In this document: one piece after another, positions 24,295 through 36,089 of the stretch
Position numbering within the stretch: position 1 is the stretch's first letter
How the letters are laid out: each line of letters starts with the position of its first letter
Source: Endomicrobium sp.
GTDB lineage: Bacteria > Elusimicrobiota > Endomicrobiia > Endomicrobiales > Endomicrobiaceae
Direction of reading: 5' to 3'
NCBI GenBank assembly: GCA_031289585.1
Contig: JAITPF010000046.1
Location: 1 to 36,089 of the forward strand
Length of the DNA: 36,089 nt
Program-made: the position numbers and the translations under genes
The notes under the pieces: generated by a model
What the model was told of the DNA's origin: nothing
Seen by the model: only the letters and a program-made list of their open reading frames with translations
Databases searched by the model: none

Positions 24295-25515
24295 ATGTTT
24301 GAAGAAGTAAATAATAATGATGGTCGTTTGATATACACAGTCTCCCAAATAAGCAACGAAATTAAGCTTATTTTGGAAGATTCCTATCCAGCTATATGGA
24401 TGCAAGGTGAAATTTCAAATTTTAAGCTCTATAGCTCAGGACATATGTATTTTAGTATCAAAGATGCAAATGCGCAGATAAAAGGAGTAATGTTTCAAGG
24501 TGCAAATATAGGTTTAACTTTTGTTCCAGAAGACGGGATAAACGTTTTGGTTTATGGAAGAATTAGCTCTTATCCTAAATATGGTGATTATCAAGTTATT
24601 GTAAACTATATGGAGCAGTACGGTAAGGGGGAGCTTTATGAAGCTTACGAAAAGTTAAAAAAAAAGTTAGAAGCAGAAGGACTTTTTGATGCGAGTGCAA
24701 AAAAAACAATTCCTGATGTTATAAATAGAATCGGAATTATTACTTCACAAGATGGCGCAGCATTACATGATATTCTAAAAGTAATAGATAATTTAAATGC
24801 AAATGTTGAAGTTTTGATATATCCTGTAAGGGTTCAGGGGAAAGAAGCTGAAAACGAAATTCCTCAGGCAATAAGATATTTAAATGAATATCATAAAAAT
24901 TTGGATGTTTTACTTGTAGGTAGAGGTGGTGGTTCAATAGAAGATTTATGGGCTTTTAATACAGAAAATGTAGCAAGGGCAATTTTTGGCTCAGAAATAC
25001 CAGTGGTATCATGTGTAGGACACGAAATCGATTTTACAATAGCAGATTTTGTTGCGGATATGAGATCTCCTACGCCGTCTGCAGCAGCTGAAATGGTTTT
25101 AAGGAGTAGAAAGGATATTGAAAATAGAATAGAGCAATTAAAAGAATCTCTTGAAGATGCAATAAATTTTATATTTGATGATTGTAGTGAAAAGCTTAAT
25201 AGGCTTATGTCATCAAGGACATTGACAAAGCCGTATTTGATATACGAAGACAAAATATCTTATGTGGATGAGTTAAATAATCGACTTTTAAAAAATGCCG
25301 ACAGAGTGGTTGAATCTAAATCTGAAAAGTTAAAAAACATTTCTCACAAATTAGATATAGTGTCTCCGTTATCTGTTTTAAAAAGAGGTTTTTCAGTTTG
25401 CTTTGATAGTAATAATAAAGTTGTCAAAGATTCAAAGGATGTAAATATTGGGGACTCTGTGAATATTAGACTTTTACAAGGTAGTTTAGCAGCAGTAGTA
25501 AAAATAAAACAGTAA
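24295..25515 (+). CDS. xseA: Exonuclease VII large subunit
   Basis: Catalytic and DNA-binding subunit of exonuclease VII, which degrades single-stranded DNA from both ends. The 406-residue product has an N-terminal OB fold (about 10-105: AIWMQGEISNFKLYSSGHMY, then FSIKDANAQIKGVMF) and the catalytic domain (about 125-340: RIGIITSQDGAALHDILKV, YPVRVQGKEAENEI, VLLVGRGGGSIEDLWAFN, VSCVGHEIDFTIADFVADMR, SPTPSAAAEMV). A coiled-coil region and a C-terminal tail (SPLSVLKRGFSV) follow. The ATG at 24295 follows TAGGAA. Its partner xseB is 544 bp downstream, separated by a cluster of palindromic repeats, an unusual gap. Confidence 0.96.
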   Translation: MFEEVNNNDGRLIYTVSQISNEIKLILEDSYPAIWMQGEISNFKLYSSGHMYFSIKDANAQIKGVMFQGANIGLTFVPEDGINVLVYGRISSYPKYGDYQVIVNYMEQYGKGELYEAYEKLKKKLEAEGLFDASAKKTIPDVINRIGIITSQDGAALHDILKVIDNLNANVEVLIYPVRVQGKEAENEIPQAIRYLNEYHKNLDVLLVGRGGGSIEDLWAFNTENVARAIFGSEIPVVSCVGHEIDFTIADFVADMRSPTPSAAAEMVLRSRKDIENRIEQLKESLEDAINFIFDDCSEKLNRLMSSRTLTKPYLIYEDKISYVDELNNRLLKNADRVVESKSEKLKNISHKLDIVSPLSVLKRGFSVCFDSNNKVVKDSKDVNIGDSVNIRLLQGSLAAVVKIKQ

Positions 25516-25657
25516 CTAGCTTTTAGTTTTGTTAAGTTTTAACATGAATTTTCACTTTCACCAGTATGACAAAGTCGTAAAATTCTGATTGTTATAAAAA
25601 TGTTAAAGCCGATGAAATAATCTGTTTTTTGTCATTATCAACCAACTTAAAAAAGAC

Positions 25658-25749
25658 TGTCATTGCGAGGAGGGACAAGTCCCGACGAAGCAATCTGTGT
25701 CGTTAAAAAAGAAAGATTGCCACGCTAACTTTGTTAGCTCGCAATGGCA
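25658..25749. repeat. Dispersed palindromic repeat, near-intact copy
   Basis: TGTCATTGCGAG (25658-25669) and CTCGCAATGGCA (25738-25749) form the ends with one mismatch. Inside are GCAATCT and AGATTGC, as in the copy at 3312-3402. The 25516-25657 stretch before it contains older, decayed versions and no gene. Confidence 0.8.
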
Positions 25750-25763
25750 GACGAGACTAAAAG

Positions 25764-25803
25764 ATCAGATTGCCACAACCCTTTGGGCTTCGCAATGACG
25801 GAC
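25764..25803. repeat. Half copy of the dispersed palindromic repeat
   Basis: 'cagattgccacaacccttt' followed by 'tcgcaatgacgg' matches one half of the element at 3312-3402 in inverse orientation. Confidence 0.7.
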
Positions 25804-25807
25804 AGTA

Positions 25808-25835
25808 TGTATTCCCGTTTTCGCGGGAATGACGC
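25808..25835. repeat. 'attcccg-cgggaat' short palindrome
   Basis: ATTCCCG and CGGGAAT pair around TTTTCG, followed by 'gacgcc'. This is the same repeat type as the decayed element at 3238-3300. Confidence 0.7.
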
Positions 25836-25845
25836 CTTATTTTGT

Positions 25846-25983
25846 TGTCATTGCGAGGAGACACGAAGTCCCGACGACGTAGTGTTGTTAGTTTTCGTCG
25901 TCATTGCGAGCTCTGAAAGAGCGAAGCAATCTGTGTCGTTAAAAGAAAGATTGCCACGATTGCTACGCAATCTCGCAATGACA
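25846..25983. repeat. Two nested copies of the dispersed palindromic repeat
   Basis: A 5' half copy starts at TGTCATTGCGAG (25846). A full copy runs from TCATTGCGAG (about 25900) to CTCGCAATGACA (25972-25983), again with inner GCAATCT and AGATTGC. One copy appears to have landed inside or next to another. Confidence 0.75.
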
Positions 25984-26058
25984 GACAAGACCAAAAAGTG
26001 CCGTGTCATTTCCCGTGAAAATAGGTATTTACTTAAGGTAAAGGGATATACAAGTATT

Positions 26059-26274
26059 ATGACTAAAAAACAATTAAACTTTAAAAAATCTTTAGAAAGA
26101 CTTGAATCAATAGTTTCAGAAATGGAAAATGCCGATTTGGATTTAGATAAAGCTTTATCTTTATTTGCAGAAGGGGCTGAACTTGTAAAATTCTGTTCGG
26201 CAAAACTGAATGAAACAAAGAAGAAAATTGAAATTATAACTTCTTCTGGAAAAATAGAATCTTTCAAAGAGTAA
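26059..26274 (+). CDS. xseB: Exonuclease VII small subunit
   Basis: Small helical subunit that binds XseA in exonuclease VII. From ATG 26059 the product is 71 residues, the usual size: FKKSLERLESIVSEMENADL, then DLDKALSLFAEGAELVKFC, the typical two-helix pattern. The open frame continues upstream through the repeat cluster to 25744, but that extension is repeat-derived and ATG 26059 fits the family. The ribosome binding site is weak and distant (AAGGGA at 26041-26046). It ends 4 bp before the polyprenyl synthase gene. Confidence 0.92.
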   Translation: MTKKQLNFKKSLERLESIVSEMENADLDLDKALSLFAEGAELVKFCSAKLNETKKKIEIITSSGKIESFKE

Positions 26275-26278
26275 AATT

Positions 26279-27175
26279 ATGTATAAAAACATTAATTTTA
26301 AAAAATATCTTTTCCAAAAAATGGAATATGTAAATTCAGCATTAGAAATTTTTCTACCTAAAGATAATTCTATTATTTCTCAAGGAATGCGTTACAGTGT
26401 TTTAGCTGGAGGTAAAAGATTACGTTCTATACTTGTTATTTTAGCAGCAGATCTTTTTGGAGTAAAAGCAGAAAATGTAATTTCAGCAGCTTGCGCAGTT
26501 GAATATTTACATACTTATTCTTTGATACATGATGATTTACCGTCACTGGACAATGATGATTTACGTAGGGGAATGCCTACAAATCATAAAAAGTTTGGTG
26601 AAGCGGCAGCTATTTTGTGTGGCGATGCATTACTTACTGAATCTTTTAATCTTATAACAAAGTCAAAAAGCAGCGAAAAAAATATAAATATCGCTGTAAA
26701 GATTCTTTCGGAGTATAGCGGTTATAAAGGTATGATTGCAGGACAGGCTGAAGATACTCTTGAAACTGGAAGGTGGAGCGGAAAAAATAAAGCTTTATTA
26801 TGGAAAAAATTACAATTTATACAACTCCAAAAAACAGCAGCTTTAATAGTTGCAAGTTTAAAAATAGGCGCTGTTTTAGCAGATGCAGATAAACAAAGTT
26901 TAAAAGCCCTTGAAATTTATGGGATAAATATAGGTATAGCTTTTCAAATAATTGACGATATTTTGGATGTATATGCCGATAAAAAACTGTTAGGTAAAAA
27001 AGGTAGTGATGCATTAAATGATAAACTTACAACTCTCTCTTTATATGGAAAAGAAGAAGCAGAAAAAAAAGCAGATGAGTATATAACGAAAGCTAAAAAA
27101 GCGGTGCCAATATTTAAAAATAAATCCGAAATATTAATTCAACTAGCAGATTATATGGCCTGTAGAGCGTATTAG
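26279..27175 (+). CDS. ispA: Polyprenyl (farnesyl/geranylgeranyl) diphosphate synthase
   Basis: Short-chain trans-prenyltransferase that builds C15-C20 diphosphates from IPP and DMAPP. The 298-residue product has GGKRLRSILVILAADLF, the first aspartate-rich motif DDLPSLDNDDLRRGMPTNHK (DDxxxxD type, bacterial), AGQAEDTLETG, LQKTAALIVASLKIGA and the second motif IAFQIIDDILDV. The ATG at 26279 lies 4 bp after xseB with no strong ribosome binding site of its own, suggesting coupling. It forms the common xseB-ispA-dxs group. Chain length (C15 or C20) cannot be fixed from sequence alone. Confidence 0.93.
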   Translation: MYKNINFKKYLFQKMEYVNSALEIFLPKDNSIISQGMRYSVLAGGKRLRSILVILAADLFGVKAENVISAACAVEYLHTYSLIHDDLPSLDNDDLRRGMPTNHKKFGEAAAILCGDALLTESFNLITKSKSSEKNINIAVKILSEYSGYKGMIAGQAEDTLETGRWSGKNKALLWKKLQFIQLQKTAALIVASLKIGAVLADADKQSLKALEIYGINIGIAFQIIDDILDVYADKKLLGKKGSDALNDKLTTLSLYGKEEAEKKADEYITKAKKAVPIFKNKSEILIQLADYMACRAY

Positions 27176-27186
27176 TTTATAACGTG

Positions 27187-27280
27187 AATTCCCGCTAGAG
27201 TTTATCCTCAAATGTATTAACTTCTCTACTGTCATACTTGCCCCCGATAAAGACACTCGAGGGTAAACTCCCGCGGGAAT
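27187..27280. repeat. Imperfect inverted repeat upstream of dxs
   Basis: A 22-bp arm at about 27188-27209 (ATTCCCGCTAGAGTTTATCC...) is matched in inverse by 27259-27280 with 19 of 22 positions paired. The loop is about 49 nt. The ends are of the 'attcccgcgggaat' type. Confidence 0.6.
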
Positions 27281-27333
27281 CCGCGTTTTTTGTTGCGAAC
27301 CGACAAAATCGATGAAACAGTTTGTTTTTTTGT

Positions 27334-27392
27334 TGTTGCAAGGAGTGACAAAGTTTCGACGAAACAATCTGTGTTGTTCTGTTTTGTTGCGA
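27334..27392. repeat. Decayed dispersed repeat just before dxs
   Basis: 'ttgcaaggagtgacaaagtt' followed by 'tcgacgaaacaatctgtgt' is a mutated half copy of the 'tcattgcgaggag...gacgaagcaatctgtgt' element. It lies 40 bp before the dxs start and is read in frame with dxs. Confidence 0.6.
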
Positions 27393-27428
27393 AGCTCAAA
27401 TGTTTGCGGTAATCTATTGGGAGCAAAA

Positions 27429-29276
27429 GTGAAACTATTAGACAGTGTAAATAATCCACAAGATTTAAAAAATTTAAAAAAAGAAGAGCTTCCCACTCTT
27501 GCAAAAGAAATAAGAGAAGAAATAGTAAATACAATCTCAAAAAATGGTGGACATTTGGCACCAAGTCTTGGGGTTGTTGATTTAACTATTTCAATTCACT
27601 ATGTATTTAATTCACCATTTGACAAAATAATCTGGGATGTAGGTCACCAAGCTTATGCACATAAAATTCTTACTGAAAGAAAAGATAAATTCGGCACAAT
27701 AAGAACACATAATGGTTTAAGCGGATTTCCAAAAAGAACTGAATCAGAGTACGATGCTTTCGGTGTAGGGCATTCTTCAACTTCAATTTCTGCCGCTTTG
27801 GGATTTGCTGTCGCGAGAGATTTAAAAAATGAAACTTATAGAGTAGCGGCTGTTATAGGCGACGGTTCTATGACTTGTGGACTTGCTTTCGAAGGTTTAC
27901 AAAATGCAGGACATTTAAAAAAAGATATGCTTGTAATATTGAATGACAACGAAATGTTTATTTCTCAAAAAGTTGGTGCTGTTGCCGGATATTTTGCAAA
28001 ACTTTTAACTGCGGGTATGGCAAGAAAGTTTGAAGAAAAAGTTATGAAAACCGTGAGCAGGTTCCACGGCTTGGGCTCTCCGTTTGGTAAGTTTATAAAA
28101 AGAGTAAAAGTTATGCTTTTCCCTGGCATGCTTTTTGAAGAAATGGGTTTTACGTATATAGGCCCTGTGCAAGGGCACGATATAAATAATTTAATAGCTA
28201 TATTGGAAAATCTAAAAGATATGAAAGGACCCGTATTGCTGCACGTGATTACAAAAAAAGGAAAAGGATATATGCCTGCAGAAGAAGATCCAATAAAATT
28301 TCACGGCGTTGGGAAATTTGATATTAAAACAGGTAAGACAGTACAAAATAAAGCTGTTACTTATACAAAAGTTTTTTCTGATACGCTTATAAAATTAGCT
28401 CAAACAGATGATAAAATAGTTGCAGTAACGGCAGCTATGCCTGAAGGAACAGGTCTCGATAAGTTTGCGGAAAAATTTCCAAATAGATATTTTGATGTTG
28501 GTATTGCCGAAGGGCACGCTGTGACATTTGTTGCGGCAATGGCGGCAGAAGGTATGCGTCCGGTTTGCGCAATATATTCTACTTTTATGCAAAGGGCTAT
28601 TGACAATATTATACATGATGTTGCTTTGCAAAATCTTCCGGTTATTTTTGCTTTAGATAGAGCAGGACTTGTTGGTGAAGATGGGGGAACACATCATGGA
28701 TCTTTTGATTTATCCTATTTAAATTATATTCCTAATCTTGTCATCATGTCGCCTGCCGATGAGAACGAGTTGCAGCATATGGTGAAAACCGCGTTAAACT
28801 CCAACAAGCCTTGCGCTATACGTTATCCAAGAGGAGCAGGCGTCGGCGTTGAGCTTGATAAATCTCTAAGAGTGCTTAAAATAGGGAAAGCTATTGTTTT
28901 AAAAGAAGGTAGTGATATTTGTTTTCTTGCTATAGGTAATCACGTTGAGACGTGCTTAAAAGCGGCAGATTTGCTTGCTGAAAAGAATATAAACGCTTCA
29001 GTTGTAAATATGAGATTTTTAAAGCCTATTGATGTTGGCGTTATAATGGAAGTGGTTAAAAAGACCAAAAAATTTATCACGGTTGAAGAGAATTCCCTGA
29101 TAGGAGGGTTGGGCGATACAGTGAAAAATATTTTGTTCGACTCGGGAGCAAAAATAGAATGCATAGGGCTGCCTGATAAATTTATAGAACACGGCAATAT
29201 AAAAATCTTGAGAAAAAAATATGGTCTTACACCAGAATCTGTAGCCGAAAAAGCATTAAAGATGTTTACTGTATGA
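27429..29276 (+). CDS. dxs: 1-deoxy-D-xylulose-5-phosphate synthase
   Basis: Thiamine-diphosphate enzyme that joins pyruvate and glyceraldehyde-3-phosphate, the entry to the MEP isoprenoid pathway. GTG 27429 is chosen because GGGAG (27419-27423) is 5 nt upstream and the product then begins KLLDSVNNPQDLKNL like other Dxs; the frame is open further upstream only through decayed repeat. The 615 residues show GGHLAPSLGVVDLTISIHYV, WDVGHQAYAHKIL, GFPKRTESEYDAFGVGHSST, VIGDGSMTCGLAFEGLQNAG (ThDP-binding GDG...N), VTAAMPEGTGLDKFAEKFP, FDVGIAEGHAVTFVAAMA and DRAGLVGEDGGTHHGSFDLS. The C-terminal transketolase domain is complete. Confidence 0.96.
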   Translation: MKLLDSVNNPQDLKNLKKEELPTLAKEIREEIVNTISKNGGHLAPSLGVVDLTISIHYVFNSPFDKIIWDVGHQAYAHKILTERKDKFGTIRTHNGLSGFPKRTESEYDAFGVGHSSTSISAALGFAVARDLKNETYRVAAVIGDGSMTCGLAFEGLQNAGHLKKDMLVILNDNEMFISQKVGAVAGYFAKLLTAGMARKFEEKVMKTVSRFHGLGSPFGKFIKRVKVMLFPGMLFEEMGFTYIGPVQGHDINNLIAILENLKDMKGPVLLHVITKKGKGYMPAEEDPIKFHGVGKFDIKTGKTVQNKAVTYTKVFSDTLIKLAQTDDKIVAVTAAMPEGTGLDKFAEKFPNRYFDVGIAEGHAVTFVAAMAAEGMRPVCAIYSTFMQRAIDNIIHDVALQNLPVIFALDRAGLVGEDGGTHHGSFDLSYLNYIPNLVIMSPADENELQHMVKTALNSNKPCAIRYPRGAGVGVELDKSLRVLKIGKAIVLKEGSDICFLAIGNHVETCLKAADLLAEKNINASVVNMRFLKPIDVGVIMEVVKKTKKFITVEENSLIGGLGDTVKNILFDSGAKIECIGLPDKFIEHGNIKILRKKYGLTPESVAEKALKMFTV

Positions 29277-29313
29277 CAAAAATATAGGTGTGTTATATAA
29301 AGGAGGGGAAATT

Positions 29314-31788
29314 TTGGAATATTTATTTGAAGAAGTTTTTCATTTTTTGTTTAGTGTTAGTAATTCATATGGTTGGTCGATTCTGTTTATTTCTGGTTTA
29401 ATATCGTTAATATTGATGCCGTTTTACCATCTTACAGGTATATTGGAAAACAAAGAAAAGGTAATACACTTAAAATTACAACCATACATTTCAAAGATAA
29501 ACAAAATCAAAAACGCTAGTATTAGACATGAACATTTGTCTGAATTGTATAAGTCTTATGACTACTCGCCAATTAAGTCGCTGTATTCACTGTCATCTCT
29601 GATAATACAAATACCATTTTTTATTGTGGCCTATCGTGTGTTAAGTAGGTTACTTGTAGCTAATCTTTATAAAGCAGATTTATCGTTTCTATTTATAAAA
29701 AATCTAGGGAGTCAAGATTGCTTGTTAGGTGGGGTAAATTTACTTCCAGTTTTGATGACGTTAATAAATATATTGACTGTAATGCTTATGACCCCAACCC
29801 AAAAAGAAAGAAGAAAAAGTTATGTTATTGCTGTTTTCTTTTTAATTTTTCTATACACTTCACCTGCCGGCCTTGTTTTGTATTGGACGTCTAATAACTT
29901 CATTAACCTTTTACGATATTTGTTTATTTATTTGAAAGACAACAAATTTTCTGCAATTAAACATACTATTACAAGTTGTTTTTTAAGAATACTAAAAAGT
30001 GGAGTTGTTAGAGTTTTTTTGTTTTTAGTTTCATTGTATTTTGTTATTAATAAAAGGATATCGTTTTTTGTTGTTGAAGATTTTAACATATTTTTGACTT
30101 TACCGTTTTACTTGTTAGCTTTGTTAAGAATATACGACTTCGTAAAAGAAAGTAAAATTAATGGTTGTATGGTAACGGGGAAAAGATTTTTTTTGACAAA
30201 GGTATTGTTAGTAAACTTGTGTTTTATATGTTCAGTTTTTGTAAAAACATGGAGTAAAATTGATTGTTTATGTGCAGCTTTAATTTTGCTCAGTATATAT
30301 AATTACAGAGCTATAAGATTTGATGAAATTAAAAAGTTATTTAAAAATTTGACTTTACCAATAGCAGCCATGTTATTTCCTGCAGTTTTGTATAAAGCGA
30401 GCAATGGACTTTACTTCCAGAATCATTTTGAGGTTACAACATATTTTGTGGTGTTAATGGCAATTGCGTGTTTGCTTCCTTTGTTTATATATGTATTCAA
30501 CAATCGTTTATCTGTAGATAGAGTAATAAAATTCTCAGTAGCTTTTATTTTGTCGGGAATGTTTTTGCCAATAATTAGGGATGTTGTGAAGTATGTTGGT
30601 ACGACCCCGATTGATTTTGTATTGTTGTTATGGATGGGTTTGTTTATAGTTGGTTTTTTAAAAAAACAAAAAAAAGTTCTTATGTTGTTTTTATTGTGTA
30701 CGAGTTTTGTTATTTTATTAGTATCTGTAACTAAACATATAAGTGTAAGATTAAAGTTTGAATCTGTTGATAAATCCAAAAAAGATTTATATGGCATGAA
30801 AATGAAAGATACTCCTGCTATATACCTTTTCATGCAAGATGCCTTTCCGCATAGAGATTTAATAAAAAAGCTGAGGCTTGACAGTGGTGGGCTAGATATT
30901 TTGTTAAAAAAGTATAATTTTACGGAATATAACGTATATTCCATTTTTACTTATACCGTCCCGGCTATGGCCAGTGTTTTTAATATAGAAGAAGGTCAGG
31001 AGAGGATACCTAGGGGATACTGGCCAACTGATAGTGAGTGGAAGTATTTAAGGAGCACTTTAGGAGGTATCAACGTTGTTAACATGACGCTTTTGGATAA
31101 TGGTTATAAAACCTATTTGGTTAAAGCAAGAGGAGATAAGTACACCAGTACTGAAGAGGCTGTCGAAATAATAGGAGCTGCACAATATGATAATATTATA
31201 TTGTATGCTCTTAAAAGAGGAATAATGAATTCAATGTTGTTGGATATGGATCATCCGTGTGTCGAAGATCTTGCAGTATGGGCTTCTCATAAAAATAACA
31301 ATGATAAAATATTTGCCTGGGCATGTGGATATCCAGGTCATGCGACTGAGTCTGGTAAAGAAGATTATGAGATAGCGAAATTTAAACCAAAGTATTATAG
31401 CGCTATAGAACAAATTAAAAGGTCACTAGAGCTAACAATTACAAATAATCCAGATGCGATTATAATATTAATGAGCGATCATGGTCCTTGGGTGCTTGAT
31501 GATACTGAGAGATTTCATTGCGAAATGGACTCAGATAAAGTTCGTCCTATTCATTTTAGAGATAGTTATGGAGCCTTTATGGCAGTGCGTTGGCCAGATA
31601 AAGAGAGAGCAGCAAAATATGACAAAGAATTTAATATTACGCAAGATTTATTTCCGATAGTGTTTGCGTACTTGTATGATTCTCCAATACCATTGAAATA
31701 TAAAATAAAAGATACGGCAGTAAGAATAAAAGAGCACAAGTTTGATAAGGGTGTATTTTATCCATATTTTTACAAAGAGGAAAAATAA
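29314..31788 (+). CDS. YidC/Oxa1-like domain fused to a sulfatase-type hydrolase/transferase
   Basis: TTG 29314 is chosen: AGGAGGGG (29301-29308) is 5 nt upstream; an earlier in-frame GTG (29290) has none. The 824-residue protein has an N-terminal part (about 1-210) like the conserved YidC/Oxa1/60K insertase core: a first helix after SNSYGWSILFISGL, a Lys-rich hairpin (KLQPYISKINKIKN), SPIKSLYSLSSLIIQIPFF, and SPAGLVLYWTSNNFINLLRY. Then come about nine more membrane helices (about 225-480). The C-terminal domain (about 500-824) is alkaline-phosphatase-like: PAIYLFMQDAFPHRDL (metal Asp), YTVPAMASVFN (candidate Thr nucleophile near 548) and IIILMSDHGPWV (metal Asp/His near 722). It should face the periplasm and may transfer or remove a phosphate- or phosphonate-bearing headgroup. 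This is inference from the next two genes. The role of the YidC part is unknown. Confidence 0.8.
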   Translation: MEYLFEEVFHFLFSVSNSYGWSILFISGLISLILMPFYHLTGILENKEKVIHLKLQPYISKINKIKNASIRHEHLSELYKSYDYSPIKSLYSLSSLIIQIPFFIVAYRVLSRLLVANLYKADLSFLFIKNLGSQDCLLGGVNLLPVLMTLINILTVMLMTPTQKERRKSYVIAVFFLIFLYTSPAGLVLYWTSNNFINLLRYLFIYLKDNKFSAIKHTITSCFLRILKSGVVRVFLFLVSLYFVINKRISFFVVEDFNIFLTLPFYLLALLRIYDFVKESKINGCMVTGKRFFLTKVLLVNLCFICSVFVKTWSKIDCLCAALILLSIYNYRAIRFDEIKKLFKNLTLPIAAMLFPAVLYKASNGLYFQNHFEVTTYFVVLMAIACLLPLFIYVFNNRLSVDRVIKFSVAFILSGMFLPIIRDVVKYVGTTPIDFVLLLWMGLFIVGFLKKQKKVLMLFLLCTSFVILLVSVTKHISVRLKFESVDKSKKDLYGMKMKDTPAIYLFMQDAFPHRDLIKKLRLDSGGLDILLKKYNFTEYNVYSIFTYTVPAMASVFNIEEGQERIPRGYWPTDSEWKYLRSTLGGINVVNMTLLDNGYKTYLVKARGDKYTSTEEAVEIIGAAQYDNIILYALKRGIMNSMLLDMDHPCVEDLAVWASHKNNNDKIFAWACGYPGHATESGKEDYEIAKFKPKYYSAIEQIKRSLELTITNNPDAIIILMSDHGPWVLDDTERFHCEMDSDKVRPIHFRDSYGAFMAVRWPDKERAAKYDKEFNITQDLFPIVFAYLYDSPIPLKYKIKDTAVRIKEHKFDKGVFYPYFYKEEK

Positions 31789-31790
31789 AC

Positions 31791-36089
<4,299 letters not shown>

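Noticed and set aside
25744-26058. N-terminal 105-codon extension of xseB
   Set aside because: The sequence is translated dispersed repeats; family length fits the start at 26059.
27312-27428. Upstream extension of dxs
   Set aside because: It runs through a decayed repeat; GTG 27429 has a good ribosome binding site and matches the Dxs N-terminus.
30423-30944. 173-codon minus-strand frame
   Set aside because: It lies antisense to membrane helices of the YidC-sulfatase gene and shows no family features.

Overview
The window is AT-rich bacterial DNA. It shows Shine-Dalgarno-led genes almost all on the + strand, strong TTGACA/TATAAT-type signals in places, several decayed genes, and many dispersed palindromic repeats of a 'tcattgcgag...gaagcaatct' type. 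The gene content (HydG, non-mevalonate isoprenoid genes, a giant repeat-bearing protein, a restriction-modification pair, genome decay) fits Elusimicrobiota, probably an Endomicrobium-like gut symbiont. That assignment is inference from style and content; no rRNA or other taxonomic marker was compared.

Layout. Positions 2-3217 hold the 3' end of a giant protein gene that starts before the window. Then come palindromic repeats and an IS transposase remnant (3238-3792). A translation block follows: a promoter and structured leader, infC-rpmI-rplT, then pheS and pheT. It continues with an FAD-linked oxidase, thrS (without a TGS domain), hydG and pgeF (9323-15151). An aromatic amino acid operon starts after a multi-hairpin leader: pheA, hisC-like, aroF, tyrA, then a two-gene restriction-modification cassette, then aroA and plsC (15365-23641). 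Next are a GNAT acetyltransferase, xseA, a dense repeat cluster, xseB, a polyprenyl synthase and dxs (23858-29276).

The most unusual part is the right end (29314-36089). Three closely packed genes look like a cell-surface phosphonate system. The first is a membrane protein joining a YidC/Oxa1-type domain, many extra membrane helices and a C-terminal sulfatase/phosphotransferase-like domain. The second is a membrane-anchored CDP-glycerol glycerophosphotransferase-like enzyme. The third is a very long gene that runs off the window and fuses a PntC-like cytidylyltransferase, a 2-aminoethylphosphonate transaminase, a cytidylyltransferase-like domain and a PEP mutase. Together they would make, activate (as CMP-AEP) and attach 2-aminoethylphosphonate to a surface polymer. 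The enzyme families are recognisable from motifs; the combined function is inference.

No rRNA, tRNA or CRISPR array was recognised.
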